NCBI RefSeq assembly: GCF_026342405.1
Contig: NZ_JAPEMU010000002.1
Coordinates: forward strand, 124,001 to 188,000
DNA: 64,000 bases
Origin: Kitasatospora sp. NBC_00240
GTDB taxonomy: Bacteria; Actinomycetota; Actinomycetes; Streptomycetales; Streptomycetaceae
Direction: 5' to 3'
The position numbers and the translations under genes are program-made. The notes beneath the pieces are model-generated. The model worked only from the letters and a program-made list of their open reading frames with translations. It ran no database searches and was not told the DNA's origin. This document shows, one piece after another, positions 17,512-25,969 of the stretch. Position 1 is the first letter of the stretch, and every line of letters begins with the position of its first letter.

Positions 17512-20500
17512 TCAGTCTTCATCCGAGTCTGAATTCTGGTTCCGCCCGACCTGGTGACCCCCGGCAGGGAATTCAAAATGCGGGTTGACGAAATAGAATG
17601 AACCGCTGTCCTCGCCGGCACGAAAATTGCCCGATCCGTAACCGGGGATAGGCTGCTCGTCGGCCCCGATAATGAAGGACCGGTCGATACCGCCCTCGAA
17701 GGCAACCTCCTCCTCCTCGCGGACGATATGCGGGTAGTCGTCTCCGTAGGTCATCTCGACATCGACCCCCTGCCCCGGCGCATCGATTTCGTAGTGGTAC
17801 CCCCCGAAACGCCACAGATCATCCCTACGGCTCGTACTGACCCACTGAGAGCGATTGGGGCCGGTCCAGATATGGTCCATCAGGGTGACGTTCGAGTCCG
17901 GGATACGCGGTTGAAATCCGGTCTCGAATATTTCGTCGGGATTCCTGGTGTCATTCCTGTACAGCAGATCGTCGTCGTCGCGGACGACGTAGTGCTGATA
18001 CATTTGAGAGTAGCCGGTATGGTCGTCACCTTCGCTCTCGCTCTCACTCTGGTGGTAATAGGTGTCGGAGCCTCCGCGGAGTCCGGGGCCGGGTGTCATG
18101 CCGAGGTTCTTTGCCAGGTTTCTGGCGGACTCCTCGCCGTCCCGGCGGAGAACGAAGGCCACTCGCTGCCTGTCTTCTTCGTGCAAGGCGCGTTCCCGTG
18201 TGGTGGCGGGGTCCGTTCCGATGAGGACCGGCGCTGCGACGAGGGGGTCCGTCCGGGACATCAGGTGCTGGTATTCCTGTTCGGGCAGCTTTCCCAGGGT
18301 GCGGACGATTGTGTCCATCGGGGGAAGTCCGAGCAGATCGTCGTTCAGTCGTCGATGTTCTGCTGGGTACGGTGTGCCGGCATGCCCGGTCGTGCCCTGG
18401 GCCGCAGGCTGCCACGCCGAGCCGTCTTCACGGGGCTCGGGGGCGGGGTGGTGGGTGGTGGGTGGGTGCTGGTCGTGGGGGGTGGCGGTCGGCTGGGTGG
18501 GGGTGTCCGATCGGGTGGTGCTGAGCGGTTGGTCGCTGGTCGTGGTGGTGGGTTCCTGCGGTCCGCCGTGCAGCAGGGCCCGCGCAGGGGTGTGGGCCGT
18601 GCTCGGCTCGTGCGACTGTGCGGCGGGCGCCGTGGGTAGTGCCTCGCGGGGTCCGGGCAGCGCCTGCTCCCACGCGGGCGGTTCCCGCACCGCGTCCACC
18701 GGCCGGGCCGGTGTCTCCACCACCGCATCCGCGGTCACCGCAACCGTCGCAAAGGCCTCCCTCGCTGGCGCACCGTCCACTCGGACACCCGGGCCTGGGG
18801 CCACCTCGCGAGGAGCGGCAGAGTCGGGGCCGGCGGCAGTGGAGCGGTCACCGGCAGCCACACTGACGGTTACGCCGTCCACGATCCCGGGTCTGCCGGT
18901 GGGCCAGCCGGTGTTCTCCGTGTGGTGCGTGGCAGTGTTGGTGGGCGGGCCGGCGTCCGGGGGTGTGGCCATCGCGCCGACAGGGGTGGTCGGCGCGATG
19001 GGGTGGCCGGCACGGGGAATGGAAACGTCCGGTCCGGTGATGTCCCGTGGGGAAGCCGTCTCCCCGGTCGGGTGCGGCGGTACCTCCCGCACACCGGCCG
19101 CGGCAGCGGGGGGCGGTGCGGGGGTCGTGATCGTGTCGCTCGTGCGGTCGGCCGGGTCTGTCGGTTCCAGGTGCGTCCACGACCGGGGGCCGCCTGTTGT
19201 GGTCGGCCTTTCGGAGATGGTCACTCCGACCTTGCGGGTGGCGACGAAGTCCTCCAACGCGGGCATCTCGTGCGCGCTGACGGGGGCGGCGAGGACGATC
19301 TCGCGCGGTAGCGCGGCCGCCGTCCGCGGTGCCCGCTGGAGCGCGCCCCACACCGACTCCAGCTGCCGCACCACCCCGCCGCCCGCCATGCCAGGAGTGC
19401 CCACCACCAGAGGCGGACCACCCAGCCCCGCACCCATGCTGCGGACCACGGACGCGAACGCGGCATCCCCCGGCCCGGCGCCGGCCGACTCCGGACGCGC
19501 CCACAACGCACCGCCCGACGTCTCCTCCAGCCACAGACCGTCCAGCAGCGAGAAGCCCACCCCCGAGTCCGGGACCGCCTCGGACGGCTCGAACCGCCCC
19601 CCGCCGTCGGCTCCCGGCAGCCGCGCCACCAGCGCCGCCAGACCCTCCGGCACCTTCCCCGCCCGCACCCCGCCGTGCCGACCGGCCAACGCCCCCACCA
19701 CACCCTGCGCGAACGCCTCCGCCGTGTCCGTCACCGGCGCACCCTGCACCGCCCCCAACCCCACACCCGTCACCACACCCGACAACCCCTGCAACCCCAT
19801 CCGAGCCGGCAGACTCCCCGTCCACACCGGCGCGAACAGCACCTCCCCACCCACCGGCGCCGACCGCCCCGCCCCGACCAACGCACCCCGCACCGCGACC
19901 TCCCCCCTCGCCGCCACCGCCCCCACACCCAGACCCACCAGACCCGCCAAAGCCCCCATCCCACCCGACATGAACAACTCCCCCACATCGAAGCGCCCAC
20001 CGTGACCCCGCGCCAACACAAGCCCCTGCGACAACCCGTCCGCCGACATCATGAACAACGCACCCGCACCCGCCGCCGCCACAGCCCGCACCAACCACAC
20101 CCCCACCCGCGCCAACAACTCCTGCGCGAACGCCTCCACCGCCGCCAACCACCCCAACGACGCACCACCCGTCAACGGCGCCACCGCCACCGCCCACCCG
20201 ATCGACGCCGCCAACCACGCAGCAATCACCAAAACCTGGTACTTCGCCTTCTCCACCTGCGCAGCACTCTCCCGCACCCCACCCGCAACACTCCGCGCCG
20301 CATCCACGAACGCCCCGATCCCCGAATCCCGAAACACCCGCTCCATCAACGCGTCATGCGCCTGACGCGCATCCCCCTCCCAACCCCGCACACCCACCGA
20401 CTGCCACACCAAAGCCCGCCCCAGACCCTCCGCATCCACAACAACCCGCTCATACACACCCGCCAACCCCCGCAGAACATCCTCATCCGCCGAAGGCCAC

Positions 20501-20556
20501 ACCCCCACCACATACTTCGCAACCACCCGCAACTCCAGCGGAAGATCAAGCGACAC
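17512..20556 (-). CDS. WXG100/CpnT-like polymorphic toxin with C-terminal scabin/pierisin-type ADP-ribosyltransferase domain
   Basis: About 1014 residues in three parts. Residues 1-110 are a helical WXG100-type leader with a W-E-G turn (VRGWEGDAR, W59), typical of ESX/type VII substrates. Residues 110-260 hold hydrophobic helices (YQVLVIAAWLAASIGWAVAV, GALAGLVGLGVGAVAA). A long Pro/Thr/Ala-rich linker runs to about 780. The last 190 residues carry an ART fold: Arg in YRNDTRNPDEIF (R867), STS in SQWVSTSRR (907-909), EIDAPGQGVDVEMTYGD, then EEEVAFEGGI with Glu 948 and 950. Scabin and pierisin have Q-x-E at this site, so E-x-E here is a notable variant. I start at GTG 20556, where family-like sequence begins (SLDLPLELR); an upstream in-frame ATG at 20688 adds a Cys-rich, unlikely extension. 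No immunity gene or ESX component is adjacent. Confidence 0.85.
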   Translation of the reverse strand: MSLDLPLELRVVAKYVVGVWPSADEDVLRGLAGVYERVVVDAEGLGRALVWQSVGVRGWEGDARQAHDALMERVFRDSGIGAFVDAARSVAGGVRESAAQVEKAKYQVLVIAAWLAASIGWAVAVAPLTGGASLGWLAAVEAFAQELLARVGVWLVRAVAAAGAGALFMMSADGLSQGLVLARGHGGRFDVGELFMSGGMGALAGLVGLGVGAVAARGEVAVRGALVGAGRSAPVGGEVLFAPVWTGSLPARMGLQGLSGVVTGVGLGAVQGAPVTDTAEAFAQGVVGALAGRHGGVRAGKVPEGLAALVARLPGADGGGRFEPSEAVPDSGVGFSLLDGLWLEETSGGALWARPESAGAGPGDAAFASVVRSMGAGLGGPPLVVGTPGMAGGGVVRQLESVWGALQRAPRTAAALPREIVLAAPVSAHEMPALEDFVATRKVGVTISERPTTTGGPRSWTHLEPTDPADRTSDTITTPAPPPAAAAGVREVPPHPTGETASPRDITGPDVSIPRAGHPIAPTTPVGAMATPPDAGPPTNTATHHTENTGWPTGRPGIVDGVTVSVAAGDRSTAAGPDSAAPREVAPGPGVRVDGAPAREAFATVAVTADAVVETPARPVDAVREPPAWEQALPGPREALPTAPAAQSHEPSTAHTPARALLHGGPQEPTTTTSDQPLSTTRSDTPTQPTATPHDQHPPTTHHPAPEPREDGSAWQPAAQGTTGHAGTPYPAEHRRLNDDLLGLPPMDTIVRTLGKLPEQEYQHLMSRTDPLVAAPVLIGTDPATTRERALHEEDRQRVAFVLRRDGEESARNLAKNLGMTPGPGLRGGSDTYYHQSESESEGDDHTGYSQMYQHYVVRDDDDLLYRNDTRNPDEIFETGFQPRIPDSNVTLMDHIWTGPNRSQWVSTSRRDDLWRFGGYHYEIDAPGQGVDVEMTYGDDYPHIVREEEEVAFEGGIDRSFIIGADEQPIPGYGSGNFRAGEDSGSFYFVNPHFEFPAGGHQVGRNQNSDSDED

Positions 20557-21463
20557 CCCACACCCCACCAACCACCCGCACCCCACACAACCCGCCGAAG
20601 CCCGACCCCTCGACGCCCCCGCCCCGCCGACAACCAACCTCAAACCACACGCAAGCCACCACACCAAAATCAACCGACGACACGTCAAAAACCCTCAACC
20701 GCAATACCAGTTCGACACCAAGCACCCACACCCAACATCACACCGGAGCAGACCATCAAGGCAATAGCAAACAACACCCTACCGACACACCAGGACCCAC
20801 CAATAGAGCCCCAAGACCCAAAAATCGAGATCGCCCGCCCCACCCCCACCCGCGGGATACCTAAATCAAATTCCGGCGGGCTCAGAAATCAGCCGCCCTG
20901 CGACCCACCCCGACCTGCGTGGTCGAGGGACAAATAGAAGCCCTTTCTTTCAGCCTTCGAAGAACTCGGCTCCTTTTTCGGTGCGCGAAGATAGTCGCCC
21001 TGATCCCCGCGCATTCCAGGATGTATCCCAACGGGCGTTTTGTACCCCGTCGAGGCCGGACTCCTCCTCGACCGCATATCACCCGGCCCCCGCCCCGTCG
21101 TCGGCCCTGACAGGGCGCAATCTCCGCTGTGGCGGTGACTTCCGAAGGGACGCTGCGGGCATGGGTCCATGGGCCCGATTCCGGTGCTTCCTGCCGGTCT
21201 CTCCTTACGTTTCGCTCTGTCGGCTCCCTACATTGGACAGCCTCCGGTCCGAAGCCTGGGAACCCGAGCGTTATGGGGCCCGAGGTGAGGTCGGGAACCG
21301 TACGACGTTGTCAACCGGTGGAACTCTCCGCCCCCACGAAAGGGTCGACCGAACGGCCGCTTAGAGCGGTACGGCTGTCCGGCCCACCCCACGGCGCGGT
21401 CCGCCCGTGGCACGGGAGCCCCCGTGCCCGTTCGCGGCCCGCCCTCCTCCGATCGGAGACGCC
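20557..21463. other. Intergenic region, first part strongly A/C-skewed
   Basis: 900 bases between the toxin gene start and ycnI-like gene. From 20557 to about 20880 the plus strand is almost pure A+C (for example 52 of 60 bases at 20641-20700), continuing the skew of the toxin's 5' half. After 20880 composition returns to normal. No supported gene is seen. It should contain the toxin promoter (minus strand) and, near 21400, the promoter of the copper cassette. Confidence 0.5.
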
Positions 21464-22195
21464 ATGCGTTCCACTCCTCCCCGTCGCATCGCCGGTATCG
21501 CCCTCGCCACCACCGCCGGTGTCGTAGCCCTGGCCGGTCCGGCCTTCGCCCATGTCACCGTGCAGCCCGGCAACGCCCAGCAGGGCGCCTACACCGCGGT
21601 GGACTTCCGGGTGCCGAACGAGAGCGACACCGCGAGCACGGTGAAGCTCGAGGTCAACCTGCCGATGGACCACCCGCTGGCCTCGGTCCGCACGCTGCCG
21701 CTGCCCGGCTGGACCGCCACGCTGGAGAAGTCCAAGCTCGACAAGCCGATCAAGGTGCACGGCAGCGACGTCAACGAGGCCGTCTCGAAGATCACCTGGA
21801 CCGCCGACGCCGGCACCAAGATCGCCGCCGGGCAGTTCCAGGAGTTCCGGGTCTCGCTCGGCCCGCTCCCGACCGACACCGAGAGCCTGACCTTCAAGGC
21901 GCTGCAGAGCTACGACAACGGCGAGGTCGTCCGCTGGATCGACGAGGCCAAGGAAGGCCAGCCCGAGCCCGCCAAGCCCGCCCCGGTGCTCGCCCTGGCC
22001 AAGGCCGCCGCGGCCGCTGGCGCCTCGCCCGGCGCCGATCACGCCGACGCCGAGGCCACCACTTCGCAGGCCATCGCCAAGAGCAGCGACTCCACCGCCC
22101 GGTTGCTCGGCGTGGTCGGCATCGTCGTCGGCGTGATCGGCGCCGGCGTCGGCCTCCTCGGCCTGCGCCGCAAGGGCGACAGCGCCGCCTCCTGA
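21464..22195 (+). CDS. YcnI-like (DUF1775) copper-handling membrane protein
   Basis: A 243-residue exported protein. The signal peptide ends in ALAGPAFA, and the mature protein begins HVTVQPG, the His that forms the copper brace in YcnI. The beta-sandwich DUF1775 domain spans residues about 28-165 (YTAVDFRVPNE, LPGWTATLEK, ITWTADAGTKIAAGQFQEF). An Ala/Pro linker and one C-terminal helix (LLGVVGIVVGVIGAGVGLLG) followed by RRK anchor it to the membrane, facing out. The ATG at 21464 follows CGGAGAC. It heads a copper cassette with SCO1, PCu(A)C and CopCD-like genes. Confidence 0.92.
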   Translation: MRSTPPRRIAGIALATTAGVVALAGPAFAHVTVQPGNAQQGAYTAVDFRVPNESDTASTVKLEVNLPMDHPLASVRTLPLPGWTATLEKSKLDKPIKVHGSDVNEAVSKITWTADAGTKIAAGQFQEFRVSLGPLPTDTESLTFKALQSYDNGEVVRWIDEAKEGQPEPAKPAPVLALAKAAAAAGASPGADHADAEATTSQAIAKSSDSTARLLGVVGIVVGVIGAGVGLLGLRRKGDSAAS

Positions 22196-22230
22196 CCCTC
22201 CCCCGGCCCCGGCCGGGAGGTCCCCGCGTC

Positions 22231-22263
22231 GGCCGGGCCGTACCCACCTCGTACGGCCCGGCC
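22231..22263. terminator. Hairpin after ycnI-like gene
   Basis: A perfect 13-bp stem (GGCCGGGCCGTAC and complement) with a 7-nt loop, 36 bases after the ycnI-like stop. It may terminate transcription or set relative expression of the downstream copper genes. Confidence 0.7.
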
Positions 22264-22296
22264 AGTGAGACCAGCGCGCACGATCGGAACCCCGCA

Positions 22297-22460
22297 ATGC
22301 CCCGTACCCCCGCCACCCATACCGGCGCAGCCCGCCGCACCGCACCGCACCTACTCGGCGCGGCCGCCGCCGGCCTGGCGAAGGTCTCCAAGGCCAAGAA
22401 CTCCCCGTACGAGGGGACCGTGCTCGGCAAGCACTTCGACAAGCCCGCACTGGTGCTGGC
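22297..22460 (+). pseudogene. SCO1/SenC-like copper chaperone, truncated
   Basis: The ATG at 22297 opens about 55 codons. They keep the segment KAKNSPYEGTVLGKHFDKPALVLA, typical of the N-terminus of actinobacterial SCO1 proteins just before the thioredoxin fold. The lipoprotein Cys region appears shortened too (LLGAAAAG runs straight into KVSKAKN). The CxxxC copper site and the rest of the domain are gone. The frame then runs on briefly into the next remnant and stops at 22485. Confidence 0.65.
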
Positions 22461-22751
22461 GGGGAGGACGAGCTGGTCAAGGTGAGCAGTCCCGGGGCAT
22501 CCTCGGTCACCATGCACCGTTCGACGGAGACCTCGATGGAGAGCGCCGGACCGCTGGCCGTCCCGGCCGGCGGCGCCCTGGAGCTCGCCCGGGGCGGGAC
22601 GCACCTGATGATCATGGGGTGGTCGAAGCAGCCCGCCCTCGGTGACGTGATCGAACTCGACCTGACCTTCGCCAGGTCCGGCACCATCGCCGTCCGGGTG
22701 CCGGTCAAGCCGCTCACCTACCGGCCCGGCCAGCAGGACTCAGGAAACTAG
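22461..22751 (+). pseudogene. PCu(A)C copper chaperone, 5'-truncated
   Basis: A frame running GEDELVKVSSPGASSVTMH continues into a Met-rich PCu(A)C (DUF461) core with the spaced motif M-H...M (SVTMHRSTETSM) and H-x-M (THLMIMGW), the Cu(I) ligands of this periplasmic chaperone. It lacks the signal peptide and the first half of the domain. A GTG at 22482 could start a short 89-residue piece, but it would not be exported. A single deletion seems to have joined this gene to the SCO1-like gene. Confidence 0.7.
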
Positions 22752-22763
22752 GGGATTCGCCAG

Positions 22764-24893
22764 ATGCCGAAGGCCAGCCACCGCAGGCTCACCGGACTGC
22801 TCGGGATTCTCGGCGCGCTGCTCGCGCTGATGGTCGCCGGCGCCGGGCCCGCCTCCGCCCACGCCACACTGCAGTCCACCGACCCGGCGCAGAACTCGGT
22901 GGTCGCCACCGCGCCGAGCTTCGTCACGCTGACCTTCAGCGAGAGCGTCTCGCTCTCCGGCGACTCGGTCCGCGTCCTGGACCCGGCCGGCCGGCCCGTC
23001 GACTCCGGCAACCCCGGGCACGCCGACGGCCGCGAGAACACCGCCCGGGTCGGCCTGAACAGCGGGCTCGCCGGCGGCACCTACACCGTCGCCTGGCGCG
23101 CCGTGTCGGACGACTCGCACCCGGTGGGCGGCGCCTTCACCTTCTCCATCGGCGCCCCCTCGGACACCTCGGTGTCCACCACCGCCCTGCAGCAGGCCAA
23201 GGCCGACAGCCTGGTCGCCGCTCTCTACGGCACCGGCCGTACCGTCGCGTACGGCGCCTTCGCGCTGCTGATGGGCGCCGCCGGCTTCGTCCTGCTCTGC
23301 TGGCCGGCCGGCGCGGCGGTGCGCACGGTGCAGCGGCTGCTGATGACCGGCTGGGTCGCGCTGCTGCTGTCCACCATCGCGGTCCTGCTGCTGCGCGGGC
23401 CGTACGAGCGCGGCTCGGGCCTCGGGCAGGCCTTCGACCTCTCACTGGTGCGCACCACCCTGGACGAGCGGATCGGCACCGCGCTGGCCGCCCGGCTGCT
23501 GCTGCTGGCCACCGCCGGCGTCTTCCTCTCCCTGCTGGTCGGCCAGCTCGGCGGCCCGGTGCCGGCGAAGGCCGACGGCGGGACGGACCCGGACACGCGC
23601 ACGGCGACCGGCAGCGACACTGGCACCGGCACCGGCACCGGCACCGACACCGACGAGGACGCCGACGAGGACGAGCTGCGCCGGCTGGAGGAGCGGGCCG
23701 CCGAGCGACCGCAGCGTGAGGCCCGGATCGGTCTCGGGGTGGCCGGGCTGCTGCTGGCGGTCGCGCTCAGCGCCACCTGGGTCGGCGCCGACCACGCCTC
23801 GGTGGGCATCCAGGTCTGGCTGGCCCTGCCGTTCGGCATCCTGCACCTGATCGCGATGGCCCTGTGGCTGGGCGGCCTGGCCACCCTGCTGGTCGGGCTG
23901 CGGCACGGCCTCGGCGCGGAGACCGCCGACCGCTTCTCGAAGATCGCCTTCGGTTCGGTGGCGGCGCTCACGGTGACCGGGGTCTACCAGTCCTGGCGCG
24001 GGCTGGGCAGCTGGAGCGCGCTGGTCGACACCGAGTACGGCCGGCTGCTGCTGATCAAGGTCGGCTGCGTGGGCGCGATGCTCGGGGTGGCCTGGATCTC
24101 ACGCTCCTGGGTGGCCCGGCTGCGCGCAGCCGACGAGGGCCGGGAGGTCGCCGCCGACGCCGAGCACACCCCGGTGGCCCGGCGGGTCGACGAGGCGGGC
24201 GGGACGACCGTGCAGGAGGCGCGGGAGCTGGTGGCCGCCGGCACCGGGAGCGGCGGCGCGGGCGAGGCGGCGGATCCGGACCACCGGGCGCAGCTGGAGC
24301 GCCAGCAGGCGGCCGAGCGCAAGGCCGACCGGGAACCGGGGTTCACCCCGGCCAAGGCCGGCCTGCGGCGCTCCGTCCTGGTCGAGGCCGGGGTGGCGGT
24401 CGCCGTCCTGGTGGTCACCACGATGCTCACCAACTCCCCGCCCGGCCGGGGTGCCCAGGCCGTCGCGGCCGTCGCGGAACGGCCCGCCGCGTCCGCCCCG
24501 GCGGGCGGCGCCGCCGGTGGGGCGCAGGCGCCGCAGACCGTGCCCGGGCAGACCATGGAGCTGAAGCTGCCCTACGACACCGGTGGCCGGACCGCCAACG
24601 CCAAGGGCACCGCCACCGTCACCCTCAACCCGGCCAGGGCCGGGGCCAACGAGGTGCACCTCAAGCTGGACGGCCCGGACGGCCGGCCGGTCGAGGTGCC
24701 CGAGGTGCAGCTCGCCTTCACCCTGCCGGACCGCGACCTCGGGCCGCTGCCGGTCGCCCTCACCGCGGAGGGCACCGGACGCTGGACGGGCACCGCGCAG
24801 CTGCCGCTGGCCGGCAACTGGGTGGTGTCGGTGGCGGTCCGCTCCTCCGACATCGACCAGGCCACCGAGACCAAGTCCCTGAAGATCGGCTGA
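22764..24893 (+). CDS. CopC-CopD fusion copper transport protein (YcnJ-like)
   Basis: A 709-residue protein. Residues 1-33 are a signal peptide ending ASA, and the mature N-terminus HATLQSTDPAQNS is the CopC copper-binding His. The CopC domain runs to about 130 (VTLTFSESVSLSGDSV, AWRAVSDDSHPVGGAFTF with the second His). CopD helices follow (about 155-285 and 325-450). They are broken by an acidic cytoplasmic loop rich in Gly-Thr pairs (TGSDTGTGTGTGTDTDED). The C-terminal 110 residues are a FixH/YtkA-like beta domain. It starts at ATG 22764, 12 bases after the PCu(A)C remnant. Role: copper uptake or delivery across the membrane. Confidence 0.92.
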   Translation: MPKASHRRLTGLLGILGALLALMVAGAGPASAHATLQSTDPAQNSVVATAPSFVTLTFSESVSLSGDSVRVLDPAGRPVDSGNPGHADGRENTARVGLNSGLAGGTYTVAWRAVSDDSHPVGGAFTFSIGAPSDTSVSTTALQQAKADSLVAALYGTGRTVAYGAFALLMGAAGFVLLCWPAGAAVRTVQRLLMTGWVALLLSTIAVLLLRGPYERGSGLGQAFDLSLVRTTLDERIGTALAARLLLLATAGVFLSLLVGQLGGPVPAKADGGTDPDTRTATGSDTGTGTGTGTDTDEDADEDELRRLEERAAERPQREARIGLGVAGLLLAVALSATWVGADHASVGIQVWLALPFGILHLIAMALWLGGLATLLVGLRHGLGAETADRFSKIAFGSVAALTVTGVYQSWRGLGSWSALVDTEYGRLLLIKVGCVGAMLGVAWISRSWVARLRAADEGREVAADAEHTPVARRVDEAGGTTVQEARELVAAGTGSGGAGEAADPDHRAQLERQQAAERKADREPGFTPAKAGLRRSVLVEAGVAVAVLVVTTMLTNSPPGRGAQAVAAVAERPAASAPAGGAAGGAQAPQTVPGQTMELKLPYDTGGRTANAKGTATVTLNPARAGANEVHLKLDGPDGRPVEVPEVQLAFTLPDRDLGPLPVALTAEGTGRWTGTAQLPLAGNWVVSVAVRSSDIDQATETKSLKIG

Positions 24894-24898
24894 GCACC

Positions 24899-25090
24899 AT
24901 GACCAGCACGACCGACACCGGCTCCCCGCCCGCCGGATCCGGCAATCCGCGATCCGGTACCGCAGGATCCGACTCCCCGGGATCAGGCGGCCCCGGCGGC
25001 CTGCCGAGCGCGGCGGGGCCGGCTCAGCACCCGCAAGGTCAAGTCCCCGATGTCCCGCTACAGCGAGCGCCGCCACGACGGCCGCCCTGA
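24899..25090 (+). CDS. Short Gly/Ser/Pro-rich open frame, likely truncated gene
   Basis: The ATG at 24899, five bases after the CopCD stop, opens 63 codons of low complexity (TGSPPAGSGNPRSGTAGSD) that end where unrelated sequence begins. In streptomycete copper cassettes the next gene is often a Dyp-type peroxidase with such an N-terminus. This could be its stump, but nothing conserved remains to prove it. Confidence 0.3.
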   Translation: MTSTTDTGSPPAGSGNPRSGTAGSDSPGSGGPGGLPSAAGPAQHPQGQVPDVPLQRAPPRRPP

Positions 25091-25415
25091 TCGCAGCCGC
25101 ACCATCACCGATTTCACCGTCACTGTCCTCGAACCCGGCTCCGAACAGCCGGCTCTGCCCAGGGTCTCCCGCGACGACCGGCACACCGTCCCTGACCAAC
25201 GTCGACGGCATCGCATTCTCGCCCTACTGCAGGACGACCCGACCCGGCTGTGGAGAGCCGCAGAGATCGCAGCCCGCTTCGGCGACATCCGGCTGGACAC
25301 CAGTACCGGCAGCTCTCCCGGTGGGCCGACACTGGGCTCATCTCATCCACAAGATCGGCCCCGGTCTCTACGCAGCCACGACCTGGACCTCACCCCCCTT
25401 GACATCAGCACAACT
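25050..25415 (+). pseudogene. Winged-helix-like small protein, frameshifted
   Basis: The segment RRRHRILALLQDDPTRLWRAAEIAARFGD, followed in shifted frames by YRQLSRWADTGLI and KIGPGLYAATTW, looks like a small winged-helix DNA-binding protein. These small HTH proteins occur beside actinobacterial transposases. The frame changes near 25303 and again near 25345. I cannot name a function. Confidence 0.35.
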
Positions 25416-25823
25416 CCGTTAATCCCGGCCTTGGGGACACCTCACCCCGATCGCCCGGCTGGAGCTGCGGCACCGCCAGCGCGCCTGCGCCGAGGACCAC
25501 ATCCGCGCCGCCGCGACACCGGCCTGCGCAACCTGCCCCACCACGACGCCGCCCAGAACCAAGGCCGGCTGGAGATCGTCCAGATCGCGCTGGACCTGCT
25601 CGCCTGGATGCCCATGCTCGCCCTGACAGGGTCCGCCCGTCGGTGGGAGCCCAAGCGCATGCGGCTACGGCTGTTCTCCGGCGCCGCCCAGCTCGTCATC
25701 ACCGGCCGCCGTCACCACCTCCGCCTGGCCCGCCACTGGGGCTGGACCGACGTGATCACTGGCGCGTTGGAACGCCTGCATGCTCTGCCAGACCCCGGCC
25801 GACCAGCGAACGACCCACCCTGA
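25416..25823 (+). pseudogene. IS1380-family transposase, C-terminal remnant
   Basis: About 110 codons match the end of IS1380-type DDE transposases. They are DTGLRNLPHHDAAQNQGRLE, IALDLLAWMPMLALTG, RRWEPKRMRLRLFSGAAQLV and LARHWGWTDVITGALERLHA, ending at the stop at 25821-25823. The first three quarters, with the catalytic Asp residues, are missing. Confidence 0.7.
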
Positions 25824-25969
25824 CGAGCAGCCGACCATCTCCGGAGCCGTGGAACCCGGCGCCCACCCGACGCGACAGCCGGGCCACCACCTCCCCGACA
25901 AGCCGAAACGGCCCGCCGGAATACTTGAGTGCCAGTGGTCCTCTCAACACCCCAGCTCAGGGGATGCGA

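Noticed and set aside
18848..20218. A long minus-strand open frame overlapping the toxin gene in another frame
   Set aside because: Its product is almost entirely Gly, Val, Ala and Arg and mirrors the strand skew; the toxin frame has clear domains, so this is a shadow frame.
19675..20937. A long plus-strand open frame antisense to the toxin N-terminus, rich in His, Pro, Arg and Gln
   Set aside because: Composition is a direct result of the A/C-rich strand; no motif, ribosome-binding site or family resemblance.
24099..25211. A 370-codon minus-strand frame opposite the CopCD gene
   Set aside because: Antisense frame caused by GC-rich codons; the plus strand carries obvious CopC and CopD motifs.
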